Positions 1 to 6,252 of a stretch of DNA of 10,047 bases are shown here, in pieces. The number at the start of each line of letters is the position of its first letter. Within the stretch, counting starts at the first letter, position 1. The notes beneath the pieces were generated by a model, which did no database searches, was not told the origin of the DNA, and saw nothing but the letters and a program-made list of their open reading frames with translations. Source of the stretch: Phoronis pallida. Taxonomy: Eukaryota; Phoronida; Phoronidae. The stretch lies in NCBI GenBank assembly GCA_028565715.1, contig JAOXYC010255120.1, positions 1 to 10,047 on the forward strand, given 5' to 3'. Position numbers and translations under genes: made by a program.

Positions 1-680
1 CTCGTTACTTTTTATCTTAATCTAACTATAGTCTAAGTACTCAAAAAACGCACTTTACGAAGTTGCCTAGACGAAGCCTCTTTGTTTAATGATAAAAATA
101 GACGTAAAAGTCCAGCTGACATGGTTTTTTACAATATCCACTTCCATCCATTAATAAGTCAAACCCAAGTACCCCCAAAGGATCATCGCTTAGACATATA
201 TGAAATAAGACAGAAACAATGATTGTCCTGAAGGGAGAATCACTGTGCAGTTAAAGTATTAAAATGTATAGATGCTTTGGATATCCCTATAGACTATTCA
301 ATTTACTACCAAAGAACAATCATGACTCTGTGTTTGAAAAAGGCCACAGCAGGCCTACTTTTAATACGCTGGAGTAATTCGGCAAAAAAGTGTTACCTTT
401 ATCCGGTATCACGCTTAGCATGAAAAAGTATGCGGATGCTAGTGCGACGCTATGTAACAGAAAGAACTTCATTTTGTGAGCATCGTTCAAAATACCAGAT
501 GTCATGTAACTTCAAGACCCCATTACGAATAAATCATCAATATAATTATGAAATTTAATTTTAATCTTGAAAGTAATTAATAAACTCCATTATTAATGTT
601 AAAACTTAAGTAATTAACTAACTATAGATTTACTGTCGACGTAGCTTAAAAATACTACTACCAAATGAATATCTGAATTA
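1..680. other. AT-rich non-coding stretch, nothing identified
   Basis: I see no gene, RNA gene or clear repeat here. The longest open frame is 61 codons on the minus strand (320-505). Its hydrophobic composition reflects AT-rich DNA and matches no family I recognise. AT-rich runs dominate 530-620. Confidence 0.6.
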
Positions 681-873
681 TTCATTCATTCATTTAGTGC
701 GTGGTGGGTAAGTGGAGAAACGCAGAACTTGAGAGCTCGGTGAAAGAAAGAAAACATCATGTCCGCATAATTACTACATTTATTCACGGACTGATTGTAA
801 TCAGATGAAAAATTCCTATATAAAGAAAAATCCCTACGCCGGAATCGAACCCTGATATAACAGGCTAGCCGAC
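681..873 (-). repeat. tRNA-derived SINE remnant, 5' head truncated
   Basis: Read on the minus strand, 851-841 is GGTTCGATTCC, a perfect Pol III B box as found in the T arm of tRNAs. The flanking T-stem bases do not pair well (about two of five pairs), and no A box lies at tRNA distance upstream, so this is not a functional tRNA. About 190 bp downstream on the same strand the sequence ends in AATGAATGAATGAA (681-694), a simple-repeat tail of the kind many tRNA-derived SINEs carry. ATATCT occurs just outside both ends (669-674 and 874-879), a possible but weak target-site duplication. The alternative is a tRNA pseudogene fragment beside an unrelated microsatellite. Confidence 0.45.
841..851 (-). 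promoter_or_regulatory. Pol III B-box match (GGTTCGATTCC)
   Basis: This matches the internal promoter consensus GGTTCGANNCC of tRNA genes and tRNA-derived SINEs at every position. With no A box in range it is probably inactive. Its value is as the marker identifying the surrounding repeat. Confidence 0.6.
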
Positions 874-880
874 ATATCTA

Positions 881-1155
881 ATATATAAGAATGAAAATGC
901 GTGTGTGTCTGCGTGTCTGTCCGCAAGTTTTGACCGCGGGAAAGGTCGAGGTTGGGCAAGGTGACGGGGTGTGCATGTGCACGGGGTGTGTACGTGCGAA
1001 GCACGCGCACACACCGCACGTGCTTGCACGTGCAGGAGCGCGTGAAGCCCGGAAAAGGTCGGTAAAAGTCGAGGTGGGTCAAGGTAACGGGGTGTGCATG
1101 TGCACGGGGGTGCACGTGCGAAGCACTCGCACACCCTCAGCGAAGCGCGAGTTAC
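881..1155. repeat. GC-rich interspersed repeat with two ~67-bp direct copies
   Basis: Composition switches sharply from AT-rich to GC-rich here. Copy 1 (945-1012) and copy 2 (1068-1134) start 123 bp apart and are roughly 90% identical by eye. Each contains ACGGGGTGTGCATGTGCACG followed by a short hairpin (CGTGCGAAGCACG type). Between them is GCACGTGC-TT-GCACGTGC (1017-1034), a doubled palindrome. The left edge, TCTAATATATAAG, passes into a GTGTGTCTGCGTGTCTGTCCGC stretch, and the right edge is a GCGAAGCGCGAG hairpin-like end. That layout recalls non-autonomous Helitrons, but the end reads CTAC and not CTRR, so the class is unproven. Overlapping open frames of 89-104 codons on both strands come from the repeat and its lack of AT-rich stops, and are not genes. 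Confidence 0.55.
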
Positions 1156-2480
1156 AGAGCTACTTCTTTATAATTCCATCGTATGCAAAACATCTAACAA
1201 TATGATAACGGCTTTTCGCCATGAGTGACGTTTTGACTTTTTCACATGATGAAAGTATCATTGTGATCTGATACAGAAAATTCAAACATTTAATATTAAG
1301 CTTGTTTTGAATTAATTTCATTGACGTTTTTATCTTAGGGAAAAGTGTTCAAATCTAGGCTTCTGAAAAGACGATAAGAGTTTTGACTTTGAGCCTTGAC
1401 AGCAGTCAAGTATCAAAATCAAAGAAGCATCGTTTATTAAACTCTCCCGATCGTCAAACTTTTATTACATCTCATCTTATTATAGCTCATATACCACTCT
1501 ATTCTAAACAGTTAGCTGCCAACGTAATGAAGCTAATTATATACATGTAAATGTGATAATTTCATTCTTTTCTATACAATCAGTCTCAAGTGACAGAAAT
1601 ATCTATTTCCACAAGACACGTGAATTAAATAACGAGATGAAGGAGAACATTTGTGTCAGTGTTGTACATGGTGTACTGTCGTCACCACCATCAAAAATAC
1701 AATTTTTATCGATTTTCTAAAATGTACCGTTTTTAGAAATACTGAAAATTTATCCTGCAACTGATACAAATACATTGCATTGATAATAAGATGAGATAAA
1801 ATCGGTTAAGAAATTAATCGATTGTAATACAAACGATTAGATTTTCCGTTTTTAGATAATGTGTCATATTGAGTTCCAAGGTGTATACTCACATTGCCTA
1901 AGGTATTTCCCGTTAATGACAACAGAGAATAAATGTTGGATTTTTTAATTCGTTTCAGTCATTCCCCCCATAAAGCATTTCAAAGGAAAATCGCATGAGG
2001 ACAAAACGTCATAATTTCCTCTTCAGATCAATCATTGTATTGTTACAGGTAACCAACTGAAAAAAACACCTGACTACCAGAGGCACATGTCTGACTTGTT
2101 ATAGACTTTAGTATTAATAATAGGCCTACTATTCATTAATGTCTATTCAGTGTGAACCACTTGGCAAAGGTGTTAGAGTTACTGTCGACTTTTTCGTAAG
2201 AACAACTTAAGCATAAGGAAAAAATTCAGACTTCCATAAAATATTCGGTGGACGAAAGTCGTCCAATTCATAACGCAATACATTTCGCACAGATCGACTT
2301 GTGTCTAAACAGACAGCAGCCAGGAGATGGTGGTCATGTGACCTTTATCTCTACAGGTGGCAAGACGAGGTCATTTGTCGTCTGCTTGATATTGGGATTA
2401 ATAAAAAGGACGACATCCTTGTTTTTTAACTTAATTTAGATTTGGTCAGTATGCAAAAGACTCTCCCATATTCCTCAGAC
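1156..2480. other. AT-rich non-coding stretch
   Basis: Apart from the 63-bp hairpin at 1371-1433 and a small imperfect palindrome at 1815-1839 (arms AATCG and CGATT around a TTGTA/TACAA core), I see no gene or recognisable element. The open frame at 2248-2439 on the plus strand (63 codons) resembles no known family and has no supporting context. Confidence 0.55.
1371..1433. repeat. 63-bp imperfect hairpin
   Basis: The arms ACGAT...TTTTGACTTTGAGCCTTGAC and its near-complement close on a 4-nt loop AGCA (1401-1404). The inner CTTGAC/GTCAAG and the two TTTGA-type blocks pair, with interruptions at GC/TA and in the outer third. The length and imperfect pairing resemble a small-RNA precursor or a decayed foldback. 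Nothing shows that it is transcribed. Confidence 0.4.
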
Positions 2481-2579
2481 TGTTTGGCGTCGCTTTGATT
2501 TGGCAATTGCAGGGGGACGCCCCGCGAAGGCTTCAGTAGTTTTTTACGCCGATCGAGTCATATTTGCCACCTCGTTCCT

Positions 2580-2726
2580 AGCCCTGTATCCGTATATACA
2601 CCTAAGTTTGGAGAGACAATTTAGGTGAGGTATTTTGTCCAGAAACACAAAAGCCGTCGAATGCTCTTCAGTTATGGACCTCCAGGTTCAGAAGCACGCA
2701 CTCCACAACTGAACCACCACCACCCC
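2580..2726 (-). repeat. tRNA-derived SINE-like sequence, Gln-type head
   Basis: On the minus strand from 2726 the sequence begins GGGGTGGTGG and continues TGGTTCAGTTG (2716-2706), a perfect Pol III A box (TRGYNNARNNG) and tRNA D-arm. Downstream lies an anticodon-loop-like TTCTGAA (2693-2687, anticodon CTG, glutamine type), then GGAGGTCC and a degenerate B box around TTCGA (2661-2657). The anticodon and T stems do not pair properly, so this is a SINE head or tRNA relic and not a gene. The body beyond it contains a CACCTAA/TTAGGTG hairpin (near 2601-2626). The far boundary is my estimate. Confidence 0.5.
2706..2716 (-). promoter_or_regulatory. Pol III A-box match (TGGTTCAGTTG)
   Basis: This fits TRGYNNARNNG at every constrained position and lies about 45 bp upstream of a degenerate B box, which is normal tRNA spacing. 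It is the strongest single indicator that the repeat has a tRNA origin. Confidence 0.5.
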
Positions 2727-2739
2727 GTTTGGTGTAATA

Positions 2740-4385
2740 TTTAAGTTACATAATGAGTATGCACGAGATGTCACAAATTCAAGTTTTAAATACATGCGCC
2801 TTTTCTGCTAAAAATAATTTGGTTATCATTATTTTAACTGTGTTGGTCATCCTAGAAAACATAGCAGTGTGGTGGTATTAGGCCCCTACTCATTTCAAGT
2901 TGCCGTACTCATCAGATTTTACTCGTAGTAAATATAATCTATATGACATGTGAAAATAGGCCAGCTAGATTGAAAGAAAGTAATTCACCAAATAGAATGT
3001 AAATATAGTTCATGTCACAAGGGAGTTCGTTTTTGTTACAAACAAATAGAGTATTAATTAAAACTGTTGACAGATCAGGATTTACAATTCATTACCAGTG
3101 ATTGATTAGCTTACAATTGGGCAATAAAATTTGGATTAACAGATAATGTTAATAAGCAGGTTTTTATAATCAAACTAAATACCGAGAACTTGAAACTTGG
3201 GTTGTATGTAACAGGGAAGATACAATAGTCCAGGTATGTGTAGATTTGAGGAGTTTAAAGAGTGTGCAACTGGACTTGCCATTTTTCAAGGCTCACGTTT
3301 GGCCTCTACCTCAGATGTTAGTTATATGCAAAGTCAGTCACACCCTCTTACATTTAGATCGGCAGTGGTGACCTCTGTTGGACAATCGAGTGATTGGTCT
3401 TGATAATTGGTGAAAAGGTGTCAAGCTCCGCTTTGATGGTATAAGGAAGTATTCCCCGGGGGTTTGCTTTGATAATTCTAAACTTTGTTTAAAACAAGTA
3501 CGCTAAAGTTACCGAAGAAAACGTGAACAAAGAAACACCTTGATGCTGATAATTAGCCGTGTTCATAGGACTGCACTGCACCTCATTAACACTTAGTGTA
3601 TTTGTGTCTATTTTATAGATGATTAAATTACCAGCAGCAGGTGGACGTCACACGATTGATTTTCCCTGTAATTAGTAACTCTACGTATTCTTTTACAGGT
3701 AATAAGTATACGTCTTATAGTAAATAATAATTAGTCGGCAAAATTTCTTGATATTTTCTTTCCGCACGATTGATTATTGGACTTCTTGTAGATTGATCCG
3801 TGTATCATTACGGCTTATGAACTAAGAACGCCTGACTTAACTGTGGAATAACAATTTACTCATACGGTACACGCACTATGTCCTATTTTCATCACAGTAG
3901 TATTTGCATATTAATCGATGAAGAGATGACGTTTTCGCCACAACAAATAAACAATCGAAAAACCCAAAGAAGCGAGGTCCTTTTTATACTTAGTTACAGC
4001 AAAGCTTAGGAACTATGAGGGGCTTGACCGACGTATGTTAAAATATCAGTTTAAGTTACTTGCATGCATTGCATTATGCTCTGATTTTTTTAAAATCAAT
4101 TTCACACATGAACCATTATTGACCCCTTCTATCCAGAACCAAATTTCCCATTTTCAAATTCTTTAACCCTAAAATCCGACGGTTTATCGTACATGTGCAA
4201 ACATCTTAAATTGGTTCGAGTTCGTCAAAAGCCAGATGTGGGTCTCTTCCTCCTTAAAAGAAAACAGCAGTTACCAAATTTAATATAGGGTGTTATTGTG
4301 TAATAATAAATAGTCTCATGCTTTTTTAATATAATAATATGAAATAGTTATGTAAATATACTTAACATTGTTTTTTATGTTTGCT
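2740..4385. other. long AT-rich stretch with no gene seen
   Basis: Stop codons are frequent in all frames and no open frame reaches even 60 codons. I see no tRNA-like boxes, tandem array or long inverted repeat. Short similar phrases (for example CACGATTGATT near 3650 and 3766) are too short to call. Confidence 0.55.
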
Positions 4386-4478
4386 GCTATCATTTAGGTG
4401 GCTCCCAGCTTAGCGGTCTATGACCTTTTGGGAGTCTCCTCCTGATTTATTTATTTGTATATAACTTGTATTTTGGTA

Positions 4479-4484
4479 AATAAA
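4479..4484 (+). terminator. AATAAA polyadenylation signal of the retroelement
   Basis: This is a canonical hexamer eight bases before the simple-repeat tail, where a retroelement transcript would be processed. It has no evident host gene to serve. Confidence 0.4.
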
Positions 4485-4491
4485 AGATTTT

Positions 4492-4514
4492 TTCTATTCT
4501 ATTCTATTCTATTC
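4492..4514. repeat. TTCTA pentanucleotide microsatellite tail
   Basis: Four and a half exact copies of a 5-bp unit (TTCTA/TATTC register) directly follow the AATAAA region. They probably formed as the repetitive 3' tail of the element through reverse-transcriptase slippage. Confidence 0.8.
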
Positions 4515-4677
4515 ACCCCGATATTTTTACACAATGCTAAGAATACTTTAATTTGACAGTGAACATATCTTATAGATGCAGCCTAAACATTTGCAATGCA
4601 CTGAGTGGATCGGCGTAATCTTACCAAAACTTTCATCAGTCTTAATCCGGAAGTCATCAGGACATTCAGTCTCCTTG

Positions 4678-4948
4678 AAATGTCAATCAAGTCATGTAGA
4701 ATAATATCTTATTTGGGTAATTACAAACTATAATTAAGTTGGAACACTTCTGTTTCTTTCAGAACTGTTGACAGAATGGGAAAAGTGCACTCGATAATGT
4801 CAACGAAGTCTTGTGGAAACATTCGTAATTGATGCATTTACAAAATATAATTGAGTTAGGCTGGTTTTGTTTTCGTCTTAATTTGTTTCAAAACTGCTAT
4901 TGGGGAAATCAATGCTTCCCAATAGTCCGAAGCACTCCTTGTGGAAAG
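4678..4948. repeat. decayed direct duplication, unit about 118 bp
   Basis: Several landmarks recur in the same order at nearly constant spacing. ATGTCAATCAAGTCATGTAG (4680) matches ATGTCAACGAAGTCTTGTGG (4797). TACAAACTATAATTAAGTTGG (4722) matches a sequence at 4839, 117 bp later. TTTCTTTCAGAACTG (4753) matches a sequence near 4882. A third partial match (GAAGCACTCCTTGTGGAAAG) begins near 4929. This is an old tandem duplication of an unidentified sequence. The overlapping 65-codon frame at 4829-5026 has no recognisable domain and is not supported as a gene. Confidence 0.45.
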
Positions 4949-4997
4949 AAGCTTCGCACATTGGGGACTTTGAGAACACTTGGTTGGGGCTACCAGT

Positions 4998-5125
4998 GGG
5001 CTGTTCAACATTCACTCGCCAGCTAGTTTTTCTGGTCCCCTCGTTAATTTTTGCATGTTAAAACAGTGGTGGGGACCAGGCAAAACTAAGTTCACTAGCG
5101 AGATCTTGGTCTTATTTAACAGCCC
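4998..5125. repeat. foldback repeat with GGGCTGTT ends
   Basis: The arms run 4998-5040 (GGGCTGTT ... CTGGTCCCC) and 5071-5125 (GGGGACCAG ... AACAGCCC) around a 30-bp centre. The ends and the inner 9 bp pair exactly, while the middle is interrupted and the right arm is about 12 bp longer. The right arm carries CTAGCGAGATCT. Read in reverse it resembles the sequence beginning at 9902 (GAGGGCTGT..AA.AAGA.CAAGATCTCGCTAG), so the two are members of one family. No transposase is present, so it would be a non-autonomous element. Confidence 0.5.
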
Positions 5126-5197
5126 TCAGTGCAGTTCTGATGCCATTGCTAGATGTGAAAGGTATCACATGTGACCACCTGAAGAAACAAACATATT

Positions 5198-5396
5198 TTA
5201 AGCCCGCCGCACACCTAGCGCGATTGCCGCGCGGCAATCGCGATGCGGCAATCGCGCAAGGTGTGCGGGGAACCTTTTCTGCAACATTCGCGCCGACAAA
5301 TCTGTAACTTTAATCTAGGAAACAGCATGGGAGTTTAATGCTCGTTCCTAGCTTTAATGTAGCGCGGCAATCGCGCTAGGTGTGCGGTAGGCTTTA
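5198..5396. mobile_element. 193-bp MITE with ~32-bp terminal inverted repeats and TTA target duplications
   Basis: The terminal inverted repeats 5201-5232 and 5362-5393 differ at only two positions (CG against TA near the tip). Both carry CCGCACACCTAGCGCGATTG. TTA flanks both ends (5198-5200, 5394-5396), the target preference of PIF/Harbinger elements; other superfamilies are not excluded. An inverted inner copy (5245-5268, 23 of 24 matches to 5207-5230) makes the left end a hairpin in itself. The GC-rich ends contrast with the AT-rich surroundings. There is no coding capacity, so it must have been moved by a transposase encoded elsewhere. Confidence 0.8.
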
Positions 5397-5618
5397 CTGA
5401 ACTAACGTTGAATATATTTGTCCCTCGTGTGACGTGTCCTTTTAAAAAAGACTTCGACTGGTCATGTGTAGCTGCTACAGAGTGTCATATAGCAGTTGCT
5501 AATTGAAGAACTATGTAATTCCGTCTTCATATCTAATGGGCAATGTACACCAAGAAGTCATTGATATGGTATTTCTCAAAACGAGTAGTAAATTTTGTCA
5601 AAATCCGAGCCTGACGCT

Positions 5619-5692
5619 GATGATAGTGATAATGATGATGATGATGAAAATGATGACGTCAATGATGGTGATGATGGTTAAGATGTTGATGA
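5619..5692. repeat. imperfect GAT trinucleotide microsatellite
   Basis: About 74 bp of GAT/ATG units with scattered substitutions, including a TGACGTCA palindrome (5654-5661). The open frames of 71 and 104 codons that cross it (methionine-rich on plus, isoleucine-rich on minus) are artefacts of the repeat. Confidence 0.8.
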
Positions 5693-5749
5693 TTGTTTCG
5701 ACTATTTTTTCCATTTGAAAATTGTTTCGACCATTTTTTCCATTCGAAA
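5692..5749. repeat. two tandem copies of a 29-bp unit
   Basis: 5692-5720 and 5721-5749 are identical except for two T/C transitions. Each unit is ATTGTTTCGAC, then an ATTTTTTCCATT block ending GAAA. They abut the GAT repeat and lie in the 3' region of the Penelope-like remnant. Confidence 0.85.
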
Positions 5750-5794
5750 TACATGTTACATGACTAAAGCAAAAACAAAGACGGTGAAGTTCAT

Positions 5795-5838
5795 AGTCGA
5801 CGTTTCGATATTTTAAACTAATATCATCATCAGGAAAC
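5795..5838 (-). ncRNA. hammerhead-ribozyme-like motif of a Penelope-type pLTR
   Basis: Read on the minus strand, CTGATGA (5833-5827) is followed by a 6-bp stem GATATT/AATATC (5825-5820 with 5812-5807) closing a 7-nt loop, then GAAAC (5806-5802) and GTC. CUGANGA, helix II, GAAA and a GUC cleavage triplet are the conserved hammerhead core. ACGT as a minimal helix III is the form described for Penelope-like elements, which act as dimers. Two faults are visible: an extra unpaired T at 5826 between the core and helix II, and a helix I with only two clear pairs. Catalysis is therefore doubtful. The position, about 130 bp downstream of the ORF relic on the same strand, agrees with a 3' pLTR. Confidence 0.55.
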
Positions 5839-5892
5839 AAATCTCGAATAAATTCCATTGCATAAATTATAGAATTTACAACACATCTGAAT

Positions 5893-6161
5893 TTATAACA
5901 CTGTCTGAGCAAGGCTACCAGAGGTGAAGATTGTATGCACCCACATTTCTTTTGAGGGATCTCTCAGCATGATGTTGTTGTATATTCCCTTCTTAGGAAT
6001 TTAATCCTATTCGTGTAATGGTCGAGAATTTTTACTTTATTGAAAGCAATGTCATGGCCAGTTACCATGGAGTGGGTAAACGTTCTATTTTTTAAGTACA
6101 TGTACTGATGAATGGTTAAATACGTCTGTGTTAAAGTTATAAAAATTACCAGTGCATACAT
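5893..6161 (-). pseudogene. relic of the C-terminal end of a Penelope-like (GIY-YIG type) ORF, frameshifted
   Basis: The minus-strand frame starting at 6161 encodes 65 residues. Residues 30-59 read H-S-M-V-TGHDIAF-(N)-KVKILD-H-(8)-RRE. This is the pattern that closes the endonuclease region of Penelope-like ORFs, where a histidine precedes a TGH(D/E)I.F...KILD block followed by an R/K-rich RE(A/S)I motif. At about residues 58-60 the frame slips. The original frame stops at TGA (5964), while the neighbouring frame continues from GIYNN for about 27 codons to a TAA at 5893-5895, and its IY directly after RE is what the family would have. The first 20 residues are not convincing, and a stop lies two codons upstream of the ATG. 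It is a dead fragment and the start is arbitrary. Family assignment rests on motif recognition, not alignment. Confidence 0.6.
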
Positions 6162-6252
6162 GAGCGATTAAAGTTGAGAGAAATGCAAAGTTGATATATT
6201 TGGCAATTGCATGTATTTCAAACGACAAAACCATTTTCGAGTAGTAAATTTT

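Larger units (their letters stand above)
4386..4514 (+). mobile_element. 5'-truncated non-LTR retrotransposon (or LINE-mobilised SINE) 3' end
   Basis: The segment has the order expected of a retroelement 3' UTR. A short stem-loop (CTCCCA 4402-4407 with TGGGAG 4429-4434) is followed by a T-rich stretch, an AATAAA signal (4479-4484), and then a TTCTA/TATTC pentanucleotide tail (4492-4514). No reverse-transcriptase frame lies upstream, so only the 3' end was copied, which is normal for 5'-truncated LINE insertions. I cannot assign the clade from the sequence alone, and the 5' boundary is approximate. No clear target-site duplication is visible. Confidence 0.55.
5582..6252 (-). mobile_element. 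truncated Penelope-like retroelement with flanking 15-bp direct repeats
   Basis: An exact 15-bp sequence, CGAGTAGTAAATTTT, occurs at 5582-5596 and 6238-6252. It brackets 641 bp that contain, in minus-strand order, a relic of the Penelope ORF C-terminus (6161-5893), a hammerhead-like motif (5838-5795), a 29-bp duplication and a GAT microsatellite. Penelope-like elements are known for a reverse transcriptase joined to a GIY-YIG endonuclease, for terminal pLTRs bearing hammerhead motifs, and for frequent 5' truncation. The direct repeats fit a target-site duplication of a 5'-truncated copy. Only the 3' end survives, with neither reverse-transcriptase motifs nor the GIY-YIG core. Confidence 0.6.

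Noticed and set aside
881-1155. Confident Helitron call
   Set aside because: The right end reads CTAC and not CTRR, the terminal hairpin is weak and no Rep/Helicase sequence is present, so it is left as an unclassified repeat.
834-1205. Overlapping open frames of 89-104 codons on both strands over the GC-rich island
   Set aside because: They arise because a GC-rich duplicated repeat lacks AT-rich stop codons. The predicted proteins are low-complexity repeats of Cys/His/Thr/Arg and occur in three frames at once.
2486-2521. GGCGTC / GACGCC hairpin
   Set aside because: A 6-bp stem with a 24-nt loop is within chance expectation.
2640-2735. Functional tRNA-Gln gene on the minus strand
   Set aside because: The A box is perfect, but the anticodon and T stems do not pair and the B box is degenerate, so it is treated as a tRNA-derived repeat.
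5503-5912. Open frames of 71 (plus) and 104 codons (minus) near 5503-5912
   Set aside because: They run through the GAT microsatellite, which gives Met-rich or Ile-rich runs. The remainder matches nothing and the minus-strand one overlaps the hammerhead motif.
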